Shown piece after piece: positions 1 through 10,960 of a stretch of 64,000 nucleotides of DNA. Position numbers and translations under genes: made by a program. Within the stretch, counting starts at the first letter, position 1, and every line of letters begins with the position of its first letter. This DNA is from Bicyclus anynana (taxonomy: Eukaryota; Arthropoda; Insecta; Lepidoptera; Nymphalidae), in the NCBI RefSeq assembly GCF_947172395.1, contig NC_069108.1, positions 3,263,501-3,327,500 on the forward strand, in the 5' to 3' direction. The notes below the pieces were generated by a model. It was given only the letters and a program-made list of their open reading frames with translations, did no database searches and was not told the origin of the DNA.

Positions 1-1215
1 GCTCAGTAATGTCTCCTGCCATGTCGTTATTATGACGACTAATTGTATTGTTTGAAAAAGGTACCATTTTATATTTCTTTACCTGCCGAATCTCCAATCA
101 TCATACCTACCATATCAACGCTGCAGGTAAAAACAGTTCAGCGATCGTGTGTGATTTCTTAAATTTGCAACACGGTGAGTCATGTAAGACGCGAGTAATG
201 ATATTGATAGAAATTGATGCTCTTGAAACCAAAGCTGTGGACTGATATTTTAGTTCTCGCAATTATGTGGGGTCCTGCACTCCGCACTCACTTGATGGAG
301 CGCTGGCAATTTACCGATAAGTTACCAAAAATTGGCACCGGTGACATTAGAGGGGTATTTTGCCCCCAAATTTATATTTTGAGTGTTCTCATTAAGTTTG
401 TCCACTAATTTGTTAAAAACTCGTAGATCTGAAAAATGCTTGTGAATCGATACTTACATATTAGATAGATTGCTTCTTTCGGGTTTTTTATTTTGTAGTT
501 TAATAGAAATTCCCCCTATAGTTTTTTTAATGGACCAAAATAGCATACATCCAGAGGTGGGGTTTTATTAAAGGAATATTGAACTTGTAGGTAAAATACG
601 AAACGTATATCATTTTGTTTACAATATTTCACAATTTTGATTTATGTGGGACGGTAGGTTAAAACTTTCTTACCAGGTTTATTTTGAGCCAGCGGTAAAA
701 TAATACTTTCAAATCAATCTTCGAATCAAACCGATTTAGAACGATTAAATCTGCCTCCTTTAGGTTCATTGTGTGTATAAATGTTCTGTGTATCATTTTA
801 TGGAAAGTAAGCTAAAGCCACAAAGCCATGTGATGTCAACGCTTTATCGAGTTTAGCGTTAAATCGGGTGACGTTTTAAGGAGTTTACACTGTATATACA
901 TTATTGTATCGCATACACTGTCCAGAAAAATATAAAAGAAAATAATCAATAAATCAAAATGTACTTACGAAAAGTTTCTAATATTCGCAGATGCAATCAC
1001 AAACAAGCACACATGAAGGTACAATCGCAATTAATTTTTCAATTGACTTTGACAATGACTTACCAAAATGACAATAATGTTTTTTTTTTGGCAGCTGTAT
1101 GTCACAGACTAGGTATTTTGAAGTTCTGAGCGACATTTAAGATAATAATTATCCCGCAAAGCTTCCTGTTGAAGATACAAAATGATAAATTACATTAAAT
1201 TGTTGTTTTATTTTC
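1..1215. other. No recognised gene or element
   Basis: AT-rich sequence without a convincing coding region. The short open frames here (for example 48-245 and 214-408) lack recognisable motifs and are interrupted on all sides. No terminal repeats or tandem structure were seen. Confidence 0.5.
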
Positions 1216-1217
1216 AA

Positions 1218-2698
1218 CTAGCGGACGCCCGCGACTTCGTCCGCGTGAAAGTCGTTGTAAACTTTCAACTACCCCTATTCTACCCTACCCTATCTCTACC
1301 CTACCCTATCCCAACCCTACCCCTACCCTACCCCTACCCCTACCCTACCCCTACCCTACTCATTAAGGCTGCACTTCTTTATTTATTCCCCCCCCCCCCG
1401 CGAGTCGCATCGAGCGCGGCACACAAAAATAATCCATATAGCATGAATTAGTCAGTGTTGCCAGAAGGTTACTTTTGTAACCTTTTAGGTGATTTTTTGA
1501 CTGCATTGGTAACTTTTAGGTTACATTAATAAAAAGGTTACTTTTACGTGATATTTGGGAATTTTTAGAATTAACTTACAATTTCGTATATCTAAAACAG
1601 AACGGTCGATAAATCAAGAAATGCGGACAAATGCTCAAGAACTCATCGAATTTTCTGTGTCAATCTCACTATAAATGAAGACGTTACAATTGACGTTGCG
1701 AAATAAGCAAGATGCAGTCCCATTGAATTTCTTAAAAAAATCAAGTATGAAATTAAGAAATTAACGTCTATTGTTTTTTAAATCCTTGCTCTTTAATTGT
1801 ATTTTTCTTATCCCATAAGTAAAAGGCAAACAATCAGGGCCTTACTTAAGATGATTCTATTTACGAGTAAAATCTCCTTCGGTTTGTAGTAATTTAGTAC
1901 TTGGCTAGTATTCGTAACAGACAGATATTAAAAAAAAAAAACAAAATTACTAAGTAGTAGTCAAAAGGTTACTTTTTACACAAAAAGGTTACTTTTTTAA
2001 TATTTCGGGTAACTTTTCATAAGATCCAACTGGCAACACTGGAATTAGTATTCACGCGCGATGGCTTAGCGTATTTCATGTATAACTTTGGTGTTTCTTT
2101 ACCGATTTTTATGATTCTTTTTTTATTGAATAGGTAATAATGTTAACTTTTTTAGTTAGGGATGAGTGATGAGTGTTATAAACATAAGAGTAGACAAATA
2201 TAATTAGAAAGCTCCGAACTGCTAAGCTATCGGGAGTTACACGTGTTATTGTGAGTCAACCATAAAAGATAGACATATATATGCTGTTGTATTTTTATAG
2301 ATAATTTTAAGGAGAACATTTCCGTCATACATGATTTCTATGTAGCTTTAACCATTAAAGCTGTACACGCGACGGAAGCTTAAAAAATTGAGTAACTTCT
2401 CCCGTTTTCTCAACATTTCTCTTCACTGCTCTGCTCCTATTGATCGTAGCGTAATGAAAAGTATACTATAACCTGCCCAGGAGTATGTAGAATAATTGTA
2501 CCAAGTTTCGTTAAAATCCGTCCAGTAGTTTTTGTTTCTATAAAGAAGATACAGACAGACAGACAGACAGACAAAAATTTTACTGATTGCATTTTTGGCA
2601 TCAGTATCGATCAGTAATCACCCCCTGATAGTTATTTTGGAAATATATTTAATGTACAGAATTGACCTCTCTACAGATTTATTATAAGTATAGATGGT
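1218..2698 (+). repeat. Dispersed insect/lepidopteran repeat (unclassified)
   Basis: The left module carries the word GACGCCCGCGACTTCGTC, followed by about 100 bp of CCCTA/CCCCTA low-complexity sequence (1264-1364). The right module carries AAAATCCGTCCAGTAG, a (CAGA)n run near 2560 and a final AT-rich end just before 2700. I remember this pair of modules as very common interspersed repeat ends in moths and butterflies, but I cannot assign a superfamily. A hAT MITE is inserted at 1453-2041 and Harbinger element 1 begins a few bases after the right end. Confidence 0.6.
1453..2041. mobile_element. Non-autonomous hAT element (MITE), 589 bp
   Basis: Both ends are the perfect 12-bp inverted repeat CAGTGTTGCCAG. 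The element is flanked by an exact 8-bp target-site duplication, GAATTAGT, at 1445-1452 and 2042-2049. TIRs starting CAGTG and 8-bp duplications are hAT hallmarks. Several copies of the word GGTTACTTTT lie near both ends, in keeping with subterminal transposase-binding repeats. There is no coding capacity. It interrupts the dispersed repeat around it. Confidence 0.9.
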
Positions 2699-3083
2699 GT
2701 GTTACGCCACGTTCACACGGCGTGCTACCGAATCGGTTTTTTGCAGGATTCGGTTTAGTGGCATAAGTATTTCAATGAAGGAGTTCACACATGCATTCGG
2801 TTTCAAGACACGACAAAAAAGCCGAATCTTGCTGAAGTTGACATCCGATTTTGCGACTACAAACCGATCCGGCGATACTGCAAAATGCAGATCCGATACA
2901 GTGGTATAGGGCATTCAATAGATGCGTTCATACGATACACGCAGGGGTAGATTCGGTTTTTTGTCGGATCTTGAAACCGAATGCGTCGCACAAGCTGGGA
3001 CGGAGGGGTGGGCGGGAGGGACACACTGCACGTGCGCTTGCCAGTCGCCAGTTCTTTTCGCCCGCTTTGACTGACCGCTCGCT

Positions 3084-5013
3084 ATGACGACGAAAAATAT
3101 AAACGTTGAAAATTTAATTTCTCTTGTCCAAAATCGGCCAGTTTTATGGGACAAAACTCTCGAAATATACAAGGATAAAAACTTGAGAACTGCTGGCTGG
3201 CGAGAAATATGTATAAATTTAAATGAAGATTTTGAAGAAATGGAGGAGAAAAACAGGCAGGATTATGGTAAGTTTGTAATTTTTTAAAGTAAACAGGTTA
3301 AGTATTTGTACATTAGCAGTGTGTTACAAAATTAACGTTAGATTGATTCGTCTTGCCAAGGCACAGCTCCTGCTGTAGAAATAAAATAATTTGTGAATTC
3401 AGATCGTATAACATTAGCACATCGTCCACCTCGTGTACTATTTTGTTCATTGGGTGCATCTGTGAACACGTTAACCACTGATGATACATTGCTTGTTGTT
3501 TCTATGTTCGACTGTACACCTTCCATATCTATTATAAAATTATGAAGTACAGTGCAAGCCTTTACAATCGATATTGCTGTGCTGGTATCAACATCCAGTG
3601 GACGATGAAATATTCGCCACTTGTTAGCTAATATCCCAAAGGCGCACTCAACATAGCGTCGAGCTCTGGTTAATCTGTAGTTATATATTCTTTTGTTTCT
3701 ATCCAAATGGTTTCCGCCATAAGGTCTCATCAAATGTTGATGCAAGCCAAAACCTTCATCGCCTATTACTACAAACGGAATCGATAAATCGGAATCGTTT
3801 GTCAGTGGACATGCTGCCGGTAATTGCAAATCACCATCTATTAGTTTTTTCCAAAAAGTACACTCCTTGAATATTGTCGAATCGCATTCTTTTCCATACG
3901 AGCCCACACAGATGTATGTAAATTTATAATATGAATCAACCACTGCTAATAATACGATGGAAAAGAAATCTTTGTAATTCATAAACATGGAACCACTGTT
4001 GTTTGGCTTTTTTATCCTAATATGTTTACCGTCCACTGCACCAATGCAATGGGGAAAGTTTGCTCTAGTATTAAATCCATTGGCGATATATTCCCAGTCA
4101 GATATTGTGTTGGGTAATGTCATAAACTCCCCATGCAAATTGTTCCAAATAGCATTCGTTACTTCCTTAATAATGTTACTGATCGTAGACACTCCGACTC
4201 GGTAGGCGTAATGTAAATCCTTGTATGAACACCCAGAAGCCATATATCTGCAAGTAAATTTAATTATATTTTTCAGCTAAATCGATCGTAAAGAAGTGGA
4301 CTAATATTAGAGACAGCTGGATGAGGAGTATTAATGAGAAAAAGAAATCAAAAAAATCAGGATCGTCTGCGACATGTCCGAGAGCCTACGTTTATCATCG
4401 TCAAATGTTGTTCTTAAAAAAAATTGTGTCGCCAGCTGACACACATGATAGTGCAACTATTGTTACACCAAACCCAGCAGACGATAGTACAGCCGCTACA
4501 GTTACATCAGATGTTACCCATGACAGTGCGATGGCTCAGGACAATTTATTCGGTGAAGATGTCGCAAATAATCAAGATGCTACAGATGAAAGTCAACAAG
4601 AAATTGATAATGAAAATTTAGTAGGTGGTTCAAAAAGAAAAAAAAGCAAACCATCGAGGCAGAATTTAAACGTGTTTGATAAGAAAATGAGTGAGTTTAT
4701 AGATTATCAAATGGAATGCAACAAGAAGGAAGAAATGAAAGAAGACCGTAATTTGTTTTTCTTTAAAAGTCTACTTCCATCATTGGCAACGCTAAACGAT
4801 AATCAAACATTAGAATTTCAATCAGGCGTCTTAAATTTATTGCAAAATATAAAGAACCGAAATGAATGGTCTCCTGCACACTCATCAACATACAACTATC
4901 AACCAAATGTGGCACAATCACAAGGCTATTTTACATCGCAGTACCAAGCATCACCAGAGTCTCAAAGTATTCAATCGAATGCTTCTGATTTACCAGACTT
5001 TCATAATATGTAG
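3084..5013 (+). CDS. MADF-BESS protein of Harbinger element 1 (2 exons)
   Basis: Exons are 3084-3267 and 4277-5013. The donor GTAAGTTT and the acceptor TTTTTCAG give a phase-1 intron and 306 codons plus stop. Residues about 9-105 form a MADF DNA-binding domain (RPVLWDK, KKWTNIRDSW, then a KSGSSA linker and FLKKIV). An acidic/Ser-Thr linker and a Lys-rich patch follow, and near residue 245 a BESS-like motif (LFFFKSLLPSLATLNDNQ). In animal PIF elements such a second protein is thought to bind subterminal DNA and help the transposase. Transposase exon 2, on the other strand, lies inside this intron. AATAAA signals at 5076 and 5091 sit just before transposase exon 1. No frame breaks are seen. Confidence 0.88.
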
Positions 5014-5400
5014 TTGGGAAACTTCAAACTGTGTACCTACCAAGCGATTGTCTATAATGTCTTAATCATATTTTTAATAAATTTAATTATAATAAAATAC
5101 AGTATTTCAATATTACCTTATACATATCGCTAATTTTTCTTCTGGTCTAATGCTTTTCCTCATATTTGTATCACGCTTTTTCAAATCTTTTTCCACTTTT
5201 TTCAAAAGATTATCAAATGTAGGTATAGTCATTCTAAAGTAGTTAAAAAATTTTTGTGGATCATTTCTTAACTGCTGCATTAGAGTTGTAAAGGCACCAA
5301 CTGTTGATCTTCTTTGTACTATTGGGTTTAACCACAATCTTTTTCTACGACGCTGACGGCGATAATACCAGTATAGTATAGCAAGACTGTTCACGTCCAT
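3338..5400 (-). CDS. Harbinger DDE transposase, element 1 (2 exons)
   Basis: On the minus strand the exons are 5400-5117 and 4247-3338. The donor GTAATATT and the acceptor ACTTGCAG give a phase-2 intron and 397 codons plus stop. The start at 5400 was chosen because the open frame upstream runs through the terminal repeat. Exon 1 holds a basic N-terminus and the helix-rich region ending AICIR. Exon 2 holds the DDE_Tnp_4 nuclease with GAVDGKHIRI (first D), VIGDEGFGL (second D) and RRYVECAFGILANKW (E). All three catalytic positions are present, so it could be active. The 869-bp intron contains exon 2 of the opposite-strand MADF gene. Confidence 0.92.
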
Positions 5401-5699
5401 CGCTTCCAAATCAACGTGAGGAACTGTGCGCGCTCTTGCTAATAAAAGCCGGATGGTGAGTTCACACGAGATCCCGATACGAGGCCGTCGGATACGGCCA
5501 AACAAGATGTGCTGTGTGAATACAACATTCGGTTTTTCCAGATCCGATGAAAATAAGATTCGGCAAATCGTGTCTCCGTGTGAACGTACCGTTATCTGTG
5601 CTGTACGGTACACACAATGATTATTATTTAATTAATATATGTGTTCCATTATGCCTCCACTAATGACACACTATTTTTCCCTAACAATGAACTATGCAT

Positions 5700-5950
5700 T
5701 TTTTCAATGTGTAACAAGTTTTTATGATTGTATGGCAAGGCCGGATCTGGCTTCAATATTTTCAAGTCTTTAAAAAATTTGCCAAAAGCGACCTTTTGTG
5801 GCTGCATTTTCGCAGTTGTGTGAGGATGTAAAGTGAGAACAGTCACGCCGGACCTTTAAGCCAAATTTAATGCTTCAATTTTTAGATTTGACTCGTGGTT
5901 GTCCATAAGTAAAAGAACAGGATTTTTTAAACTTGCGCAGGTGCGTTTTA
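5700..5950 (-). pseudogene. pogo/jerky-like DDE_1 transposase fragment
   Basis: The minus-strand translation contains LLLMDNHESN followed by an in-frame stop, then VTVLTLHPHTTAKMQP. This matches the second catalytic block and the downstream PPHTTHKLQPLD segment of DDE_1 (pogo/jerky) transposases. It is truncated on both sides and contains a stop. It adjoins the Tc1/IS630-like remnant, so the two are joined debris, not one gene. Confidence 0.65.
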
Positions 5951-5954
5951 TAAA

Positions 5955-7362
5955 GTGAACAGTTCAGTTCAGTAAGATTTAAGCTGAGCCCATATCAACT
6001 TGATGGGATTTAATTCACAATGAAGGCGTAAAACTTATATTTTTTTGTCTGCCATGTCATCAATCACTTTCTTTTTAAAGTTTGCTTTGTCAAACTTTGT
6101 TAGCAATATTGCTTTCGTGTCATTTCCGAGATAATGTAACTCTTTCTCTTGCAGCCACTGTTGTATGTCCAGTAGTACCAGTCTTGAGTAGTACGGTGCG
6201 TTATCTAACACGACTGCCGACACAGGTTCAATTACATTAAGTATTTGCGCGAACCTGTAAAAATAAGAAATAGAAATAATAGACTACTGATGTAAATCAC
6301 GAAATTTAATAATACATGGGTATAGTACTATATTAAAACATGTTTAAAATAATTATTATTAATAATAATTAAGTTAAAGAATTTGTAACACGGAAGTTCA
6401 ATTTCCGGCTGATACAGATTTTCGTGACTAGTTGGAGATCATTGGCCAAAGCTAGTTGAATCGATAAAGGCATGCGCATAGAATGATGGCTAAGATGCAG
6501 TAAATATAGTATGATGGCTAAGGTTAATATAAAGTTAAGAAAATGAACGAATAGTTAACCTTCAGCATGTTATTTATTATGTTGGTATACTTTGCTAAGA
6601 TCTATTATGTCGAAAACATGACGTCTAAGAAATAAATGTTCATTATATAAAATGAAATAGTTACCATTTTTCATAATTGTGAGAGTCCAATTCACCATGG
6701 ATTTCGCCTTCAGCATCGGTTTTCTTGGCCTTGAATATACATACTCCCCCTTCCAGAAAACCATCTTCGCTACCTATTTACCTATTTGCGTGAGTATCAA
6801 GCGTTTTCGTTTTTGGGTTTTTAAGGCCTGTGGATAGCTCATTTAAAAACGCTTGGCGGCTATTTGCAATGTCTTGGTCGACCCAAATGTAGTTTGCAGT
6901 GTGTCCTGAAAAAATAAAAATATTTTTTTTCATCTTATTAGCGTATTTTTGAATTTAATTGGCAAAATATGAGTAAATAACATCATAAAAAGAAGTATAC
7001 CTTCATTCAACCATGTCTCATCAGTATAGTAAATCTTCTTATTTTCTTTGCGGTAATTTTCTATTCTAAGTAAATAATTTGTCCTCCACGTCATTAAGTC
7101 GGGCTTTTCTAGTAAAATACTGTTTCTCGTCCGCTTTAGGTACGAAATTTTTTTTAAAAATATTGTACATCCAAGTCCTGGTCTTCATTTACAGCAGCCA
7201 AAACTTTGTCTATGGTTGGTAATTCATTCTTGAAAAAAAATTGATGAATTTTTCTCTTGATTGCCATCAATGTGAAATCATCTAATTTTTATATAACAAC
7301 ATGATTTGATGGTGGTTTTTTAGGTGATGTCACATGTTTTCTTGTATTCGGCCAAAATTCGA

Positions 7363-7393
<31 letters not shown>

Positions 7394-7745
7394 TATTTGC
7401 CATATTTTTTTATAATATGACCAATATTCCCATTCCCCTCCAACTAGTCGGAAAAGACTGTGCTAGGAGTGGGTACGACAATAGACCAACGGGGTGAGGA
7501 TCGAACTACCACCCCTCGGTGATGAGTCCAACCGCTCTTACCGTTGAGCTATTGAGGCTTATTTTTTATTGAGGATTGACTGTTGCTGTGGAGATTCCCA
7601 TGACTTCCGACACTTTTTGCGCAATATCCGTTTTATATGGATAAGTTACCATCATGTGCGTGATAAATTTGTAAACATTAATAGCTACCGTCTTTTCCTT
7701 CGATCCTAAACGATCATGTTCAAGTCTTTTTTCCTGGAAGACTGC
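5955..7745 (-). pseudogene. Decayed Tc1/IS630-like (DDE_3) transposase
   Basis: Read from 7745 downward: an N-terminal helix-turn-helix segment (TDIAQKVSEVMGISTATV), RILAEYKKTCDIT, a stretch with LPTIDKVLAAVNED, YYTDETWLNEG (first D, near 7020), VLDNAPYYSR (second D, near 6200) and CELNPIKLIWAQLK (third acidic residue, near 6000). Frames shift repeatedly and stops are frequent, so it is dead. A tRNA-type SINE (7363-7558) is inserted between the HTH and RILAEYK segments. A second copy of the N-terminal part, without that SINE, lies at 17583-17750. Confidence 0.75.
7363..7558 (-). repeat. SINE-B copy 1 (tRNA-derived, short)
   Basis: On the minus strand it begins GCCTCAATAGCTCAACGG (A-box region), has a B box GGTGGTAGTTCGATCC about 40 bases on, and a body containing CTAGTTGGAGGGGAATGG. 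It ends in a long A tract (T tract on plus, 7363-7380). The copy at 44604-44781 is closely similar. It is inserted in the Tc1/IS630-like transposase remnant, with AATC as a short flanking repeat. Confidence 0.85.
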
Positions 7746-8800
7746 AGAATTTTTTCGAAATGGAAGAGAGGAGAGTTATCGGTCGGTAGCTAGTCTGCTT
7801 TTCTGGGATTTTTCCCTGGTTTAGGAATTGTGATAATGTGATAATTGTGAGAATGAGATTCGTTGTCAAAGTATTCTCGGTTTTCGCGAGTGACATTTTC
7901 AGTGTGAACTGAATCTGAAGATGCCTTGCCAGGATGCCTGCGCGGTCTGCTGCACGGTAGCGTAGGTTGCAATCTTGGTGAAAATGGGTGTTTGGGTTCT
8001 GGAGCCTTAGTGAGAAGTCTGCACAGTCTGTGGAGAGTTATAGGGTCCTGACTCGCCGTCTCTATGCATTCGTCCCACTTATGGGTTGATTGGTCGTGCA
8101 AGAGATCCTTGATTTTTTCAGCAAGTTGATTCACATTGGTTTTCAGAAAGGGACACCTCGTTTTCTGCCATTTGCGTCTAGTCATTCCAACAGTATTTTG
8201 ATTTTGTTGGGGAGAGGTGGCTTATAGTCGGAATGTGGTGTCTCGACGGTAGCTTCACGTAAAGCATCTCGTATTGAACTTGTGATATCCACATCGAGAG
8301 ATTCTATATTAATATAATTTCCGCATAGAGGCGGCTCTGTTAGGACAGGAATCCTCGATGATGGACTCGAATTCGTTCCAGACCGTCCAAGCAACTTGAT
8401 TTTCGTCTTGTGAGTGAGGAGGGTTTCGTTTACTAACGCAATGTCGAAATCCTGTTCCTTCAGCATTGCCCTGGTCAATATTGTTTTAGGCTTCTATTCG
8501 CATTCCAGTACAGGATCCTTAGAAGCTTAGCCACTGAGTTGGGAGAGATGGTGGACTCCTCTGAGGATCGCCGTGACGGGGTCTTCGCCGTCTCTTATGG
8601 CTTGCAGCGTTTCTAACAGCATTTGTAGAGATGCCGTTCCGATGCCAATGGTGGTTGGGTTGGCTCTTCTACTATGCTGGGAAGGGCGAGTTTTGGCCGT
8701 CTGTGTTGGTCCTTTCGGCGCAGGGGATTGAGGGAGCGCTTTGTGCTGCTTCTTGAGAGTCTGCCTGCTTCTGGGCGACCTACAATGCCTCGTGTTGCGA
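7745..8800 (-). pseudogene. Jockey-like LINE remnant (ORF1 end, endonuclease, start of RT)
   Basis: On the minus strand: an ORF1 end (LLETLQAIRDGEDPV), an endonuclease start (MTRAMLKEQDFDIALVNETL near 8470), the endonuclease-RT linker (SLHRLCRLLTKAPEP-like block near 8010), and the first RT motif (IPKPGKNPRKAD near 7800). The reading frame is broken in several places and the element stops within RT, where it abuts the Tc1/IS630-like remnant. It is non-functional. Assignment to the Jockey group rests on the HRLCRLLTKAP linker and is tentative. Confidence 0.7.
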
Positions 8801-8948
8801 AATAGTAAGTTACGTCCACAATTTCTGCTAATATATTGCGAAATAGTAAGTTACGTCCACAAATTCTGCTAATATATTGCGAAATAGTAAGTTACGTCCA
8901 CAAATTCTGCTAATATATTGCGAAATAGTAAGTTACGTCCACAAATTC
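8795..8948. repeat. 41-bp tandem repeat, about 3.8 copies
   Basis: Units starting TTGCGAAATAGTAAGTTACG occur at 8795, 8836, 8877 and 8918, exactly 41 bp apart and nearly identical. The first unit overlaps the end of the LINE remnant. High identity suggests recent expansion. Units abut without unique spacers, so this is not a CRISPR-like array. Confidence 0.95.
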
Positions 8949-9049
8949 ACAATGAATTTCCAAGTATCAAGTATGGAATTTTATTATGAATTCTCGCTGT
9001 TTAATTTTAATTTTCCTTATTCTTTCCCATGATGATGTAGTGAAAAGGA

Positions 9050-9530
9050 AATTTTTATTCGAAGGAAATTCTCTCAGCAGCTACAAACAGTCCATATTTA
9101 CTCGGTAGTCTGTAATCGTCACGTACCTCCAAAAGATTTAGTTCCGACTTTGTAATATATTTACTTAGGCTATCAACGTACGGAAATAGTATCTTTGGTC
9201 TCGCGAGATTGTTTGGGAACATTTCTAATTTCGATACAAGTTTCAAAACGTTTTTTGTCACAACTTTCAAGCCCATCCTCGAGTTGCTACAACCGCATCA
9301 ACAAACTACTTCTTTCGTCTTTCACGGAGGCAATTTTGCTTTCTAACGCTCTCAACTCTTCGGTTAAAAATTCAAGTGACTGTTCAATATCACGGTTACT
9401 TGCTTGTATTGTCTCATTTTAGACTTTTACCTCCATTAAATGTGATTCGATTCCCTCTAGTCTGTATTTTTGCGTTTCGTATTTTCGTACAAAAACAGAG
9501 CTGGTTCACTAACCGATCAATTTTGAGCAA
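9050..9530 (-). pseudogene. Coiled-coil LINE ORF1 remnant
   Basis: The minus-strand frames together show a heptad-like segment (NRDIEQSLEFLTEELRALES), then IEIRNVPK and, after a shift, VRDDYRLPS. I recognise this order (coiled coil, then IEIRNVP, then a DIYRLP-like block) from ORF1-type proteins of lepidopteran LINEs. Frames are broken. A related fragment lies at 26134-26570. Confidence 0.5.
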
Positions 9531-10130
9531 GATAGTTTTGCGTTGTAACTAATACTTTATCAAGTAGTATAATAAACCTGGTATAAACCATTTTAGTCAT
9601 GGAAAATAATATCATTGAATGAAAATTTAAATAAACTATGCTGATCTGATTGTCTAACTAACCTTAATTAAATTTATTTTTATTAAGATAAGTATATTAA
9701 ATGTTATTTAAGTTTTACTCATTATCAATGTATTTTAAGGTATTTTAAAAATAAAATAAAATCGGGACAAAATTAATCATTTATTACTTTACTTGAACAA
9801 TATTACTTTTAATTTTAGTGACTCTACCGCCAGTTAGGAAAATGCAGTCTCTTGTTGAGAAGAACGGCAAGTAACTCAATAATTGCTCTTTTAAAATATT
9901 GGTTAAATACAATTACAATACAAATGATAATTAGTACCTTGAAATAGATAGTTCAATAAAGTCTTAACTTCAAGACAAATCAAAATAGCATTAACCAATT
10001 ACAACACAAATATACCTAATTCATAATACGAGCATAGATTGGACCTAATTTTACATATGTTTTTTCCGACGTTTTATAACTTATCGTTACAATAATACAA
10101 TATAACAAAATACAGTTAACAAAAAAGATT
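9530..10130. other. AT-rich non-coding, possible LINE-derived
   Basis: No coding region. Near 9845-9895 there is a stretch containing GAGAAGAACGGCAAGTAACTC that resembles a common lepidopteran repeat with GCCGGCAAGAAACTC; the source family is not known to me. Confidence 0.4.
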
Positions 10131-10136
10131 TATGTA

Positions 10137-10960
10137 TATGCGATGCGGCAAGGCCGCCACGCTGATACGCGACGACGAAACGTATATCCCGGCCATAGGA
10201 GAGCGACCGTGTTCTATTATGGCTAGGACTAGCTGCGCCTGGGAGTATTGTTCTTGGACAAGAGCAATATCCAGGCGCTGCTCCCTGGCGATTGCTGGGA
10301 GTTCCTACAATTGAGCCATTCAGGTTTATTAGTCCAATGTGGAGCTCACGGTCCATAGTTTGTTGAGGCAACGTCCCGTTCTTTAGAATAGCGGCGCGCT
10401 GGGCAGGACATTTATGTGGTATGGATGGCGGTATCTGTTCGGCCGAATTTGTGACAAATGTTCAGCTGTGGTCGCCTGGCATTCCTTCTGGTGCCCTGTT
10501 GCGCCGCATTTGCCGCAGGTCGCCGCTGTGGCCCGGCAGTATTTCTCTGGGTGGCCATACTGCTGGCAGTTGTTGCAACACGTCACTTGGATGTGGTCCA
10601 GGGCCTCAACTGATTGCCACCCGATGTACAGTGACCCTTGTTCACCAGGGCATCACGTAGGGCGGGCGAGCACTCATTGATGATGGTGGTGGAATGAGCT
10701 CTGCGTCCTCGGCGCTTGAAATCTTTCCACTCCTTAGCGACTCTATCTGGGGACCAGTCTAAGGAGGCACGCAAATTCTGGTCGAATATGGCCGTGAAGA
10801 CGTCTTTCTCTGCAGGATCTCCGTCCAGGTCTCGTAGGCAGACTCGGCGACCTCGTTCCGTGCAATTGCACCAATTGTGGACATGCAACCAAAATTTCTG
10901 TATGTGTAGAACGGCATCCCAACCAAGAAAACCTCAAACTTTTATCTAGCATCTTTTTTA
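10137..10960 (-). pseudogene. R1-like LINE ORF1 and start of ORF2 (remnant)
   Basis: On the minus strand ORF1 reads VCLRDLDGDPAEKDVF, then SPDRVAKEWKDF and INECSPALRDALVNKGH. After a frame shift come zinc knuckles: CCNNCQQYGHPEKYC and CGKCGATGHQKEC. ORF2 begins with an endonuclease-like N-terminus (ELHIGLINLNGS) and ends at 10137. Zinc knuckles at the ORF1 end are typical of R1/LOA/Jockey retrotransposons. Frameshifts make it inactive. The 10610-10960 part is repeated at 18236-18600. Confidence 0.75.

Larger units (their letters stand above)
2705..5591. mobile_element. PIF/Harbinger transposon, element 1 (2887 bp)
   Basis: The ends are 16-bp inverted repeats, CGCCACGTTCACACGG on the left and CGGTACGTTCACACGG on the right when reverse-complemented (14/16 identical). 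The element is flanked by the 3-bp duplication TTA at 2702-2704 and 5592-5594, typical of PIF/Harbinger. The subterminal zones carry many copies of ATTCGG/GATCCG words (about ten on the left, four on the right). Two open spliced genes run inward from the two ends: a MADF-BESS protein on plus and a DDE transposase on minus. Their exons are interlocked. Confidence 0.93.

Noticed and set aside
1264..1364. CCCTA-rich run as telomeric repeat
   Set aside because: Insect telomeres use TTAGG; this run is irregular and is a low-complexity part of a dispersed repeat.
2694..2914. Short genes on both strands at the left end of element 1
   Set aside because: They are translations of subterminal ATTCGG/GATCCG repeats.
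5401..5613. Longer N-terminus for the element 1 transposase (start at 5613)
   Set aside because: It would begin outside the transposon, past its terminal repeat at 5591, and the added residues are subterminal repeat sequence.
7490..7560. tRNA-like A and B boxes
   Set aside because: They are the head of SINE-B (second copy at 44604) followed by a SINE body and A tract; no tRNA cloverleaf is complete. The same applies to SINE-A (20880, 48974, 61024) and SINE-C heads.
8795..8948. CRISPR-like array
   Set aside because: Units abut directly without unique spacers, in a eukaryotic genome; it is a minisatellite.
10383..10680. Plus-strand open frames at 10414-10680
   Set aside because: Opposite strand of the R1-like zinc-knuckle region; the minus-strand reading has clear CCHC motifs.
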